Shown here: positions 8,633 through 17,878 of the stretch, piece by piece
Layout of the letters: each line of letters begins with the position of its first letter
How positions within the stretch are numbered: the first letter of the stretch is position 1
Source of the DNA: an uncultured Methanobrevibacter sp.
GTDB lineage: Archaea > Methanobacteriota > Methanobacteria > Methanobacteriales > Methanobacteriaceae
Assembly: GCF_937881195.1 (NCBI RefSeq)
Contig: NZ_CALGFC010000073.1
Coordinates: forward strand, 1-53,050
Direction of reading: 5' to 3'
Length of the DNA stretch: 53,050 nucleotides
Made by a program: the position numbers and the translations under genes
The notes under the pieces: model-generated
Seen by the model: only the letters and a program-made list of their open reading frames with translations
Told to the model about the DNA's origin: nothing
The model's database searches: none

Positions 8633-10000
8633 TTTAATCTCTCTAAGGTAAATTTTAGTATATATATAACTAACTAAATAACCTACTAATCCTCCTAAAG
8701 AAAGACCCCACCAAATACCTATGACTCCCATGTTCCATACAAATGCAAATAAATACATAAAAATAATTTCAAATACTAATGCTCTTTGAATAGTAAGAGT
8801 TAATGAAATAAATGCTTTTCCAAGCCCTTGGAATGTAGAAGATGAAATTATTCCTAATGGAAGGGCTATACAGAATACACATAATATTCTCAAAAACTCT
8901 ACAATAGAAGGTATTAAATTTGTTTCTGAATAACTGAATATCATTGCTATTTGTGGAGCAAATACAAATATTATAATACTAGTAACTATTGAAATAGATA
9001 ATCCTAACTTCACTGAATAATTATATGTTGTTATTAATTTTTTAAACTTCCTTGCACCATATGCGGCCCCAATAACTGTTAAAGTTGCAGTACCTAGTCC
9101 CATATGTGGAATCATAGCTAAATTTACTATTCTCCAACCTGCTGTATAAACTGCAACTCCTAATGGCCCAGTAATATATGATAGCATAAAATTTATAACA
9201 AGTGAAACAATTGAGAATATTATTATTTCTGATGTTGCTGGAATAGCTATTGAAATTATTTCTTTAATAATTCCAAAGTCGAAACTAAATCTTTCTTTTG
9301 ATAGAGTTAAATAAGTATCTTTTTTTATTATTAGCCAATAGAATATTATGAATGAAGATATAAATGATGAAAGTAATGTTGCATAAGCTGCACCAGCTAA
9401 TCCTAGATTAAGAATGTATATGAAAATTGGGTCAATTACTATATTTAAAACAGCAGTTATAATCATAACATTCATTGCCCTATTTACATCTCCTTCGGAT
9501 CGAAGAATACTAGCTCCAACTGATGAGAATAATAAAACAATTAGCCCTGCTAATATTATCCTCGCATATTCTGCTGTTAGACTAGCTACTGATGCTGCAC
9601 CCATTAAAATAAGAATATCATTTAAAAAGAATATTAGTATTATAGGTGCAATAATAGATATGACTAAAGTTATTATAAGGCCATGAATAGCAGTATTATC
9701 GGCTTTTTTTTTATTTTTAGCACCAATAGATCTAGCGATTAAAGAATTAGCTCCTGCTCCAATACCATTTCCAAGGCCAATTATTATTAAAAATATTGGC
9801 ATGAAAAATCCTAAAGCTGCTAAAGAGTCTGTTCCGAGTCCAGCTACCCATATAGTATCTGCTAAATTATATGCAAATGTAACAAGCATCGAAACCATTA
9901 TGGGCCATGATAATTTTCTTATAGCCCTTTTTGGATCTCCTGTTACTATGGATATATTATCATTATTATTTTCATTAGCTTTTTCGCTTTCATTATTCAT
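8615..10000 (-). CDS. MATE family multidrug/cation efflux transporter
   Basis: This polytopic inner-membrane exporter is of the NorM/DinF type and is driven by Na+ or H+. About 12 hydrophobic segments span the protein after a short Asn/Glu-rich cytoplasmic N-terminus. The first membrane segment carries the family-like pattern WPIMVSMLVTFAYNLADTIWV, and the two halves are related. The 461 aa are a normal length. ATG 10000 is preferred to the in-frame GTG at 10009, because AGTGA lies before the ATG and would be disrupted otherwise. The substrate cannot be told from sequence. The 3' end lies in a tandem repeat array. No regulator is adjacent. Confidence 0.92.
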   Translation of the reverse strand: MNNESEKANENNNDNISIVTGDPKRAIRKLSWPIMVSMLVTFAYNLADTIWVAGLGTDSLAALGFFMPIFLIIIGLGNGIGAGANSLIARSIGAKNKKKADNTAIHGLIITLVISIIAPIILIFFLNDILILMGAASVASLTAEYARIILAGLIVLLFSSVGASILRSEGDVNRAMNVMIITAVLNIVIDPIFIYILNLGLAGAAYATLLSSFISSFIIFYWLIIKKDTYLTLSKERFSFDFGIIKEIISIAIPATSEIIIFSIVSLVINFMLSYITGPLGVAVYTAGWRIVNLAMIPHMGLGTATLTVIGAAYGARKFKKLITTYNYSVKLGLSISIVTSIIIFVFAPQIAMIFSYSETNLIPSIVEFLRILCVFCIALPLGIISSSTFQGLGKAFISLTLTIQRALVFEIIFMYLFAFVWNMGVIGIWWGLSLGGLVGYLVSYIYTKIYLREIKKVYID

Positions 10001-10851
10001 TAATTTCACTTTAATTTCCTTATTTATTCAAAAAAAATCATTTCAATTTTCTAATTTTTAAATCGGTATAATATTTAATTATATTATTTATCAAATCATT
10101 TTTTATTATTTTAATTTTATTAACTATTACTAACTAATAAAATTTATTTTAAAGATAAAATACTCATTAATACATTAATATATTAATTAAAAAACAATAA
10201 TGCTCTTTAATAATTAACATAAGTTATAAATATTTTAATTAGAATTAACTAATTATAAATTTTATAATATTAATAGAATAAATCAAATATTCGTAAGATT
10301 AGAACATTCATATATCTAAAAAAAGATAAAAACAATTATATAATCAATTATAATCTTATATAATAATCTTATATAATAATATTAAAATAATATTAAAATT
10401 GATAAAAATATAAAGATAATAATATGAAATATTTAATAATCAGAAATATATTAATCAAAAATTATGATACAATAGATTTATAAATAGAACTACTATATAA
10501 AAAAAAACGAAAATTTTTAAAATCAAATAGCGATTCATTTTTAAATTTATAAAAATAAAAAATTTTACAATTAATTAAAATTATAATTCTATATATTATA
10601 ATCTACATATTATAATTTCATATTATTATAATTTCATATTATTATAATTTCATATTATTATTTTAATAACTCATCATTTATATAGTTAAATTATAACATG
10701 GTTAATTATATATGATAAAAAAATTATAATTATGATGTGATAAATTTCTACACAATAGTATAATATAATAAAATATTATAAATTGATTAATATTATTTTT
10801 AATTCAATTTGATTATTATTGTCTGATTTATTGTTATTAGGAGAATTTCAA
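10001..10851. other. Long AT-rich divergent spacer MATE/ilvC
   Basis: These 850 bases have no coding frame. They include TTATATAATAAT duplications near 10352-10380 and a 16-bp repeat at 10608-10666. The Shine-Dalgarno AGGAGA for ilvC is at 10839-10844. A long ilvC leader or a distal promoter is possible. Confidence 0.55.
10608..10666. repeat. 16-bp tandem repeat, about 3.5 copies
   Basis: The unit TATTATTATAATTTCA is repeated about 190-240 bases before ilvC. It is AT-rich low-complexity DNA of unknown role. Confidence 0.75.
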
Positions 10852-11898
10852 ATGAAAATGTATTATGATAAAGATGTCGATGTTAAAGCTTTAGCTAATA
10901 AGACTGTAGCTGTTATAGGTTATGGTAGCCAAGGAATGGGCCAATCACAAAATATGTCCGATAGTGGATTAAAAGTTATTGTTGGTTTACGTGAAGGAGG
11001 AGCTTCCTGGAAAAAAGCTAAAGACGATGGGATGAATGTTAAAACTATTGAAGATGCTGCTAAAGAAGCAGATATAATTCACATATTATTGCCTGATGAA
11101 ATACAAGCTGATGTTTATGAAAAATCAATTGCTCCTTATGTAAAACCTGGTAATACAATTTCTTTCTCTCATGGTTATAATATTCACTTCAAATACATAA
11201 AAGTTCCTGAAGATGTAAATATAACTATGATAGCTCCAAAAGGTCCTGGATCCATGGTTAGAAGGACTTATTTAGAAGGTTTTGGAATTCCTGGTCTTGT
11301 AGCTGTTGAACAAGATGCTACTGGAAATGCACTTGATGTTGCTTTAGCTATGGGTAAAGCTTGTGGATTATCTAAAGCGGGAATCCTTGAAACTAGTTTT
11401 AGAGAAGAGACTGAAACTGATTTATTTGGTGAACAAGCTATTCTATGTGGAGGAGTTACAGAACTTATAAATGCAGGTTTCACAACTCTTGTCGAAGCAG
11501 GTTATCAACCAGAAATTGCTTATTTTGAAACATGTCATGAATTAAAACTTATTGTAGACCTTATTTATGAAAAAGGGTTTGCTGGAATGTGGCATGATGT
11601 TAGTAATACTGCTGAATTTGGTGGATTAAGCCGAAGAGATAGGATTATTAATGATGATGCTAAAAACGAAATGAAAAAAATCCTCGAAGAAATTCAAAAA
11701 GGTAAATTCACTAAAGAATGGGCTCTTGAATCTACTGCTAAAATGCCAATGTTAAACAGAATGAGAGAACTTGAAAGTGAAGAGAAAATTGAAAAAGTTG
11801 GATCTAAACTTAGAAAGGCATGTGGCTTAGAAAAAAAAGCTAAAGAAAAAGAAGAAAAAGTTGTTGTTGTAAACTTCGATAAAACTGAAAAGAAATAA
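10852..11898 (+). CDS. ilvC: Ketol-acid reductoisomerase
   Basis: This enzyme isomerises and reduces 2-acetolactate or 2-aceto-2-hydroxybutyrate with NAD(P)H and Mg2+, the second step of branched-chain amino acid synthesis. The dinucleotide motif GYGSQG is at residues 23-28, and the knotted all-helical domain starts around residue 183 with the EETETDLFGEQ segment holding metal ligands. The protein is 348 aa, about 15-20 longer than the usual class I enzyme because of a Lys/Glu-rich tail. The ATG at 10852 is chosen because AGGAGA lies seven bases before it; the in-frame TTG upstream lacks a site. ilvB-ilvN lies 3.8 kb upstream, so the pathway is not one operon here. Confidence 0.97.
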   Translation: MKMYYDKDVDVKALANKTVAVIGYGSQGMGQSQNMSDSGLKVIVGLREGGASWKKAKDDGMNVKTIEDAAKEADIIHILLPDEIQADVYEKSIAPYVKPGNTISFSHGYNIHFKYIKVPEDVNITMIAPKGPGSMVRRTYLEGFGIPGLVAVEQDATGNALDVALAMGKACGLSKAGILETSFREETETDLFGEQAILCGGVTELINAGFTTLVEAGYQPEIAYFETCHELKLIVDLIYEKGFAGMWHDVSNTAEFGGLSRRDRIINDDAKNEMKKILEEIQKGKFTKEWALESTAKMPMLNRMRELESEEKIEKVGSKLRKACGLEKKAKEKEEKVVVVNFDKTEKK

Positions 11899-13070
11899 TT
11901 ATTTTATTTCATTTTAAATTTTCTTATTTTTTTAATATTTTTATAATTTATTTTAATATTTTCATATATTAGATTATTTTTTAATTTATTTTTTAACAAA
12001 TTATATTCTATGATTAGTTTTAACAATTTTATTTTTATATTTTTTTCGATTAGTTTATATTTGTTTTATTAAATTTAAATAATTTTAAATTCATTTAAAT
12101 ACTTCATTAAATCATTTATTATTTTTCTAAAAATCTATTTTTCAATATATCTAATTATTTGAGTTTTAAAAGTCTATATAGTTAAAATAGTGTATAATTT
12201 TTAGAATAGTATATACCTTTAAATAGCATAATAGAAATAACATTTTAATTTTGAAATAATAAAATAGTAATAAAAATAATAATTTAAGAAAGAAATCTTC
12301 AATCCATGGCTTATTTTAGAGATTGTTAAATAATATTTTTATTTTTTTATTCATCTATTATCATTTGAACAAAATTATAGAAATTTTTACAATATATTCT
12401 TTATTTAACATTTAAAAACATGAATTCCAGTTCTTCTAATAAAACATGTTTTTTCAGAGGAGTTATAATTGAAGAAATCTTTCTCACGATGTTTATTTGT
12501 TTATATATTTGGATATCTAATACAAAAAATTGTAATTAGATATTTATTACTATTTTCTTAATACTATATAAATATTTGTTATTACTCTTTATTTATTTAT
12601 TTAAATAGCTAGTATTAATATTCATTTTTTACTTATTTAATATAACTATCGATATAACTGAAAACTTTATTATCATAACAATAGTTACTTAATACCCTCA
12701 GTTTTCTTCTTAATTTTAATATATTTATATTTAAGAAATTATTAATCTATTGATTAAAAATAAATTACTTTAAATAGTTTATTTATTTATTTATTTAATT
12801 TATATTCTTTTAAATTCATTATGTAGATTTGCATAATCCTCATTAGTTTTAAATTGTATTACTTTTCTTTTGTTTTTCTTAACTATAGTAATACTTTTTT
12901 AATAGAAATGCTTATTAATAATAAAATTTAACTATTAAATTACTGATTTTTATTATAAAATTCTGTTTTAATCTATAAGCAATATTATATTTTATAATAA
13001 ATTAACCTGAATTTTTCAATTTCTAACTAAATATTTTTTGTTTGTTCAATTAAGTGATCATGGGGAAAAA
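11899..13070. other. 1.17-kb region without recognised gene
   Basis: Neither strand has a plausible coding frame. Visible items are an inverted repeat AAAAACATG (12414-12422) / CATGTTTTT (12445-12453) followed by a T-run and AGAGGAG. There is also a GTATTAC/GTAATAC pair around 12857-12895 and a TATA-like tract before 13071. The 12414-12500 segment is slightly less AT-rich than its surroundings and could be a small RNA or a decayed gene, but nothing is recognisable. Confidence 0.5.
12414..12453. other. 9-bp inverted repeat with T-run
   Basis: A 9-base perfect stem with a 22-base loop is followed by TTTTTT on the plus strand. It may be a terminator of an unrecognised transcript, or chance in AT-rich DNA. 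Confidence 0.35.
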
Positions 13071-13781
13071 ATGGATATAATTAGTATTTTATGGCAATTA
13101 GGCATTTTATCCGCTGTATTAGTTTTTGGTGTTAAAGTTGGTTTAGCTTCTGGATTAGCTAATTTTTCAAAGAAAACAATTTTAGGAATTGCTGTTGGTT
13201 ATGGTATTGGAGTCCTTATTATTACTAAAATTGCTTCATTCTATTCAAGCCAAATAACTGATATTATTTATAGTTATAACACTGCTTTTTTTTTAATCAT
13301 GGCAGCTATCATGATTATAGCAGGATTACTAACTATTAGGGAATGGAAAATCCATGAAAAAAATACTTCTAAAGCAGCAGCTATCGCTGTTTTAGCTCCT
13401 TGTCCTTGCTGTTTCCTTTCAATTGTTGTTAGTATTTTATTGGTGGCTCCAACTGTTGGATTAGGCGCGTTTAATTTAAGTCAATATGTAGCGTTATCTC
13501 TTTCAATAGTGATTATAATTTCTTATTTTGCTTCAGATTTATTTATAAAAGTAGTTAAAAAACCTTATCCATTAATCCTTGGAAATTTCATGTTCTTTTT
13601 AGGACTTTATTTCTTAGTTTCAGCACTTGTAATTCCTAACATATCAAGTGTTATGGGAAAATCAATGGATAAAATTGTTATTGTTAATACAGGTTCAATA
13701 ATTTGGATACTTATCTTTTGTATTCTATTGATAGCATCTGGAATTTTTATTGCTAAAAGAAATAGTTTTTTAAATAATTAA
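13071..13781 (+). CDS. DUF2162-type polytopic membrane protein, putative transporter
   Basis: This 236-aa protein has six or seven hydrophobic segments (about residues 8-30, 36-56, 70-90, 101-127, 137-160, 165-190 and 208-228). A CPCC motif at 111-114 lies inside the fourth segment, in the pattern APCPCC, which could bind a metal or act as a thiol pair. I place it in the archaeal DUF2162 family of predicted transporters from memory of the family. ATG 13071 is chosen because GTGAT and GGGG sites precede it and the hydrophobic part begins just after. It leads an apparent operon with an ExbB/TolQ-like channel 39 bases downstream and an ExbD-like protein after that. The substrate is unknown; metal or cofactor uptake is inferred only from the context. 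Confidence 0.75.
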   Translation: MDIISILWQLGILSAVLVFGVKVGLASGLANFSKKTILGIAVGYGIGVLIITKIASFYSSQITDIIYSYNTAFFLIMAAIMIIAGLLTIREWKIHEKNTSKAAAIAVLAPCPCCFLSIVVSILLVAPTVGLGAFNLSQYVALSLSIVIIISYFASDLFIKVVKKPYPLILGNFMFFLGLYFLVSALVIPNISSVMGKSMDKIVIVNTGSIIWILIFCILLIASGIFIAKRNSFLNN

Positions 13782-13820
13782 AAATTTTTATATTTTATAA
13801 TTTTGTAAGGTGATTTTAAG

Positions 13821-14465
13821 ATGGTTGTGAGTATTCCGGGGAGTGATATTTTAACTTCTGGTTTGAATGTTATTTCTCAAAGTTTATTAATACCGGTAAT
13901 AGTTATATTGTTGATTTTTGTAGTATATGCAGTTATAACTCTTGGAGGTTTGATTTCAGAATATACCAGTAGGAAAAAAATACCTGCTAACACTATAAAA
14001 GACCTAATATATGATATTTCTGCTTCAGAAAACCCTGAAGAAGTTAAAAAAGTTGTAAGCGAATCAATAATTCCTAAAAGTCAAAAAAATATTTTAATAG
14101 AGTTGGCTTCATCTGAAAGCTTAAAAGAAAAATCAAGACAAGCATTAGCAAACAAATACATTGAAAGTGAAGAAAACCACATAGACAAAATAGTGGAAAA
14201 AACAGACATAGTCACAAGAATCGGCCCCACACTCGGACTAATGGGAACATTAATACCAATGGGACCAGGACTAGCCGCACTAGGAAGCGGAGATGTAAAC
14301 GCACTATCACAAGCAATAATAGTAGCATTCGACACAACCGTAGTAGGAATAGGAGCAGGAGCAGTCGGATACCTAGTATCCAAAATCAGAAGAAGATGGT
14401 ACGACGACTACCTATCCAACCTAGACGCACTATCAGACGCCATCCTAGAATACATGAACAACTAA
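13821..14465 (+). CDS. MotA/TolQ/ExbB-family proton channel subunit
   Basis: The 214-aa protein has a first membrane helix at about residues 21-45. A cytoplasmic segment of about 85 residues follows, then two helices at about 133-156 and 163-187. The signature GPTLGLMGTLIPMG is at 135-148, and the FDTTVVGIGAG segment of the last helix matches the ExbB/TolQ/MotA pattern. These proteins form pentameric rings that conduct protons and drive a partner protein. GGTGAT lies seven bases before the ATG. It sits between a DUF2162-type membrane protein and a small ExbD-like protein. Third-position base use changes from T-ending to A/C-ending codons around base 14,100-14,200, so the two halves look different. 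Confidence 0.88.
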   Translation: MVVSIPGSDILTSGLNVISQSLLIPVIVILLIFVVYAVITLGGLISEYTSRKKIPANTIKDLIYDISASENPEEVKKVVSESIIPKSQKNILIELASSESLKEKSRQALANKYIESEENHIDKIVEKTDIVTRIGPTLGLMGTLIPMGPGLAALGSGDVNALSQAIIVAFDTTVVGIGAGAVGYLVSKIRRRWYDDYLSNLDALSDAILEYMNN

Positions 14466-14553
14466 AAAGGGAAAAAAAACAAAACATAAAAAAAGCCAAA
14501 AAAAAAGATTGTAAAAAATTATATTATACAAAAAAAAGAGGAGATGTAAACTC

Positions 14554-14892
14554 ATGGCGAGAAAAGATAGGAAAAACAGAAGTTCTTCAAAAGTTGAAGA
14601 AGACCCTATGGCCGGAACAACCAACCTAGTAGATGCCATGCTAGTAATATCTGTAGGTTTACTAGTATTCCTAGTAATGTCATGGAACATGCAAAGCGTA
14701 GTTTTCAGCGACATGACAGCAGAAGAAAAACAAAACACAATGAAAGAAATGCAAAAAGTATCACAAGTAAACCAAGGAAAAGAACTCAACGACACACCCA
14801 ACTCAACCGAAAGCTCAGGACAAGGATACGTAGAAATGGGAAAAGTATACAAAGACCCATCATCGGGAAAACTTATAATGGTAGAAGGATAG
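14554..14892 (+). CDS. DUF2149 small membrane protein, ExbD/TolR-like
   Basis: The protein has 112 aa: a charged Lys/Arg/Ser-rich N-terminus of about 18 residues, one membrane helix (about 23-45) and a polar external domain ending GKLIMVEG. The helix begins NLVDAMLV. This resembles the ExbD/TolR helix, in which a membrane aspartate in a (F/L)(I/V)DVMLV context is essential for proton use; here it would be Asp27. I infer that this protein is the ExbD-like partner of the channel gene just upstream. GAGGAG lies nine bases before the ATG. The DUF2149 family name is from memory. Codons are strongly A- and C-ending, unlike most genes here. Confidence 0.75.
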   Translation: MARKDRKNRSSSKVEEDPMAGTTNLVDAMLVISVGLLVFLVMSWNMQSVVFSDMTAEEKQNTMKEMQKVSQVNQGKELNDTPNSTESSGQGYVEMGKVYKDPSSGKLIMVEG

Positions 14893-15246
14893 TTTATTAT
14901 TTCATATTTTTAATATGAGTATTTAATTAAAATTAATTTATTCAGATTTAATAATTTATTTAGACTATCCAATATTTTAAATTATTTAAATATTTTAAAA
15001 TATTTTACTATTTTAAATTATTTTAGATTTTAATAATAACTTTTCATACTAAATTCAACTTCTTTTAAATTATATTCTTTTTTAGATTCTTATTTTTCAT
15101 AATAATTTTATTTTAATTATCTTCCTTGAATTTTTTATTTATTTTTGTTTAAGAAAATTAATAAAATAAAAATAATATTAGAAAATAAAATTAAATAATA
15201 GTTTCTAAATATATGAAACATAATAAAAAATTTGGAGAATAATATT
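14893..15246. other. AT-rich spacer
   Basis: T-runs directly after the DUF2149 gene could end the operon transcript. The rest is low-complexity AT-rich DNA with a TATA-like stretch before the next small gene. Confidence 0.45.
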
Positions 15247-15423
15247 ATGAATGAAGAAATAGAAATTTTAACTAAAATTCATGAACAATTAATAATAAAA
15301 AACAATATAGAATTGTATAAATTATCATTAGAACAAGATATTGATATTGATACTGTAATAGGTAATGTTATTGGTTTAACAGAAAGAATACAACAAGAAT
15401 ATATTGACGGAACATTATTATAA
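15247..15423 (+). CDS. Small acidic hypothetical protein (58 aa)
   Basis: I do not recognise this protein. It has 58 residues, is acidic, rich in Ile/Glu/Asn and predicted mostly helical, and lacks Cys or a membrane segment. ATG 15247 is preferred because GGAG lies nine bases upstream; the in-frame TTG at 15232 would overlap that site. It stands alone between the ExbB-like operon and the marker protein 12 gene, so co-transcription with either is uncertain. The good ribosome site and coherent amphipathic pattern support a real gene. Confidence 0.55.
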   Translation: MNEEIEILTKIHEQLIIKNNIELYKLSLEQDIDIDTVIGNVIGLTERIQQEYIDGTLL

Positions 15424-15625
15424 AATATAAATGCTTTTATTTAAAATATATAATTTAATCTAAACAATCAAATTTGTAAATTAAAACTGATATAATAATA
15501 TAAAAATGAATTTTAGAAAATAAATTATAAAATTAAATTTTAGAAAATATGCTAAAATGATTTATATTTATTATAATATAAGAAAAAAATTTCTAAATTA
15601 AATTATTGGATTAAAGGTGAGTTTT

Positions 15626-16630
15626 TTGGTATTTGTAGGAATGGATCACGGAACTACAGGTATTTCATTTGGAATAATGTCTGATGATGGAAAGCCAATT
15701 GAAAGTTTTAAAATTGATAGAGAAGCTACTAAAGCAGGTAAAGTTTCAGCTATTCAAGAGTTGTCTAAAAGAGTTAATATTAAGAATATTAAGTTAATGG
15801 CTATAACCTATGGTATGGGAGATGGAATAAATTCTATAATGCCAATTGATAAGGTCAAAAACAGAGGAATTCTCTCTATTGAAGGTGCAGGGAAAATCAC
15901 TGGTGGGGGAACATCTGTTTATAGTGAAATTGAAGAGTCTAAAATTCCAACTATTGTAATACCTGGACTTCATAAAGATTCTGATTCTCTCGATCCTCTT
16001 TTTAAAGCAGCTTATTCACATCAAGCTAGTTCTGAAAAAGTTAGTATTTGTTATAATGCATATTTGGCTACTAAATGGGATAATATGATTGTAGCTGACA
16101 TTAGTTCAAATAGTGTAAATATATTAATTGAAAACGGTAAAATACGTGGAGCGATGGATGCTTGTGTGGGTGCAATGGGCATTGTTCATGGTCCAATAGA
16201 TTTAGAAATGATTAGAAATATTGATGAAAATAAAAAAACTGCCAATGAAGCATTTTCAACTGCAGGAGCTGTTAAAATAGCTAATGTGAATACTAAAGTA
16301 GCTTTTATGAAAGATGTTCTTTTAAATGCTTATAAAAAAGGCAATACTAATGCAAAATTAGCTATTGATACTATGATTTTCACTGTAGCTATGGAAATTA
16401 TGGGTTTAATTGGCATATCTAATAATAAAATTGATGGAATAGTTTTGACAGGTTCAATTGGCTCAATTGAGAATCCTTTTAATTTTAAAAATGAGTTAAA
16501 TAAATATTTAAAAAATAAGTTTGAAATAGCTATTCTCCCAAGCACATCAGGAGCTTTTGGAAGTGCAGAAATAGCTAAAGATGTCTATAATAAAAAAGAT
16601 AATATTCTTGGTATTAATATTGATTTTTAA
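15626..16630 (+). CDS. Methanogenesis marker protein 12 (ASKHA-fold)
   Basis: This protein is found almost only in methanogens and belongs to the actin/Hsp70/sugar-kinase fold. The phosphate-1 loop is GMDHGTTG near residues 5-12, the glycine-rich GKITGGGTS is around 90, and the phosphate-2-like VADISSN is at about 155. A C-terminal VLTGSIGS adenosine-type loop follows. Its substrate is not established; a role in cofactor or enzyme maturation for methanogenesis is presumed. A TTG at 15626 is chosen as start because AGGTGA ends five bases before it; the GTG at 15617 lies inside that site. The length is about 334 aa. It is convergent with the Lsm gene, only seven bases apart. Confidence 0.88.
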   Translation: MVFVGMDHGTTGISFGIMSDDGKPIESFKIDREATKAGKVSAIQELSKRVNIKNIKLMAITYGMGDGINSIMPIDKVKNRGILSIEGAGKITGGGTSVYSEIEESKIPTIVIPGLHKDSDSLDPLFKAAYSHQASSEKVSICYNAYLATKWDNMIVADISSNSVNILIENGKIRGAMDACVGAMGIVHGPIDLEMIRNIDENKKTANEAFSTAGAVKIANVNTKVAFMKDVLLNAYKKGNTNAKLAIDTMIFTVAMEIMGLIGISNNKIDGIVLTGSIGSIENPFNFKNELNKYLKNKFEIAILPSTSGAFGSAEIAKDVYNKKDNILGINIDF

Positions 16631-16637
16631 TCTTATT

Positions 16638-16847
16638 TTATGAGTCTTTCATAGAAATAAATGCTATTTTCCCGCCTTTGACTACTTTTAATCCATCATC
16701 CATTTCCAAAACAGTGTTTAAAAAGTTGTCAATTGCTATTATTTTCCCTTCAAACTCTTCCCAGTTTTTCAAACCTATTAGGACATTTTTTCCTTTGAAA
16801 TCTGCAAATTGCTTGTTTACTTGAAAGTTATTGTTATTATTATCCAT
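16638..16847 (-). CDS. Sm-like archaeal protein (Lsm)
   Basis: The 69-aa protein contains the Sm fold. The Sm1 region NVLIGLKNWEEFEGKIIAID includes the typical G-x-I turn, and NTVLEMDDG continues Sm1. A short Sm2 region GKIAFISM lies near the C-terminus. Archaeal Lsm proteins form heptameric rings that bind U-rich RNA. A poly-Asn start (MDNNNNN) precedes the fold. GATGAT lies three bases before the ATG at 16847. The gene ends seven bases from the end of the convergent marker protein 12 gene. In many archaea an Lsm gene lies next to ribosomal protein L37e; none is seen here. Confidence 0.88.
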   Translation of the reverse strand: MDNNNNNFQVNKQFADFKGKNVLIGLKNWEEFEGKIIAIDNFLNTVLEMDDGLKVVKGGKIAFISMKDS

Positions 16848-17340
16848 ATTATCATCTTTTAAAATAGAAATAATCTTAATAAAACTAATATTATAATTTA
16901 TATTTATACCTATAAATAAGTTTATATCTATTAATATTTTTATATTATACTTTTTATTATACTTCTTATTATACTTCTTATTATATCTTTATATTCTTAT
17001 TATATTTTTATACTTTTATTTTTTAGCATTTCATTTTCTAATTTTTCTTTTTTGTTTCATAAAATGAAAATATTAAATATAATGATTAATAAATTAATAT
17101 TTATTATAAATTAATTGTGAATTATTTATTATAATTTTAACTAATATATTTATTATAAATTAATTGTGAATTATTTATTATAATATTAATTAATATATTA
17201 ATATAATTTAATTAATATTAATAATATCAATTAAAATGTATCTTTATCAATTAAGACTATATTTTTTATAATAGATTCATAGTATATGGATAAACATTCG
17301 GTTAATATTTATCGATAATTTAATGAAAAGGAAGATTGAA
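16848..17340. other. AT-rich divergent spacer with direct repeats
   Basis: The spacer contains degenerate ATTATACTTCTT repeats (about 16950-17010) and a 37-bp direct repeat (listed separately). A GAAAAGGAAG ribosome-site-like stretch lies just before the 48-codon gene. No other coding frame was seen. Confidence 0.5.
17099..17184. repeat. 37-bp direct repeat, offset 49 bp
   Basis: A 37-base segment starting ATTTATTATAAATTAATTGT occurs at 17099-17135 and again, identical, at 17148-17184. Its function is unknown. Confidence 0.85.
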
Positions 17341-17487
17341 ATGCCTATTAATCAATTAGAAACTAATTTGTCAGCTATTACAACTACAATTGCATATTTG
17401 GAAAAAAAGGGATGTACTGACCAAAAAATCCTAAAAAGTCTTAAAGATGAAAGAGATAGGCTATTGAAAGATTTAAATCTAAAATAG
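17341..17487 (+). CDS. Small helical hypothetical protein (48 aa)
   Basis: A 48-codon frame starts with ATG 17341 after AAAAGGAAGATTGAA and ends TAG at 17485. The protein has a heptad-like pattern of Leu/Ile and a charged second half with alternating Lys/Asp/Glu/Arg ending LLKDLNLK, with one Cys at residue 21. This suggests a short coiled coil or helical hairpin. Base composition over the frame is less AT-rich than the flanks, which supports coding. I do not recognise it. It is isolated, about 390 bases before the Mrr-like gene on the same strand. Confidence 0.55.
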   Translation: MPINQLETNLSAITTTIAYLEKKGCTDQKILKSLKDERDRLLKDLNLK

Positions 17488-17878
17488 GTAAAATATTAGA
17501 TAATTATTTCTTTTAAATATCATTTTATTAAATGGGTATTTTTTTAGATATAACTCATTTTCTTTTTTTAGTTCTTTAGAGTATTTTATTTAGATTTTTT
17601 TAAGTCTATTAATTCAGTTTTTTATTCGAAATATATTCTTAATTTATTTCAATATTAATTAAACAAACTTTTCATATTTTTTAGAAATTTAAATATATAT
17701 TTCTAATAGAATAGCTTTTAATTGACTTATTTTTTTCTTTTAGTTATTATTTTATTAAATATTTAAATTAAATATATTAATAAGAAACATAATAATATAA
17801 TAACATAATAATATAATATTGTTTTAGCATAATATTAAATACTTTATAATTATTCAGAATAAAATATTGGGTGAAATA
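17488..17878. other. AT-rich spacer before Mrr-like gene
   Basis: The spacer holds T-runs followed by repeated ATAATATAATA strings (17785-17835). GGGTGA at 17869-17874 is the ribosome site of the next gene. No other gene was seen. Confidence 0.5.

Noticed and set aside
14396..14918. Overlapping plus and minus frames across the ExbB-like/DUF2149 junction
   Set aside because: They arise from the unusual A/C-rich codon use there. The two real genes have ribosome sites and family motifs; the alternatives do not.
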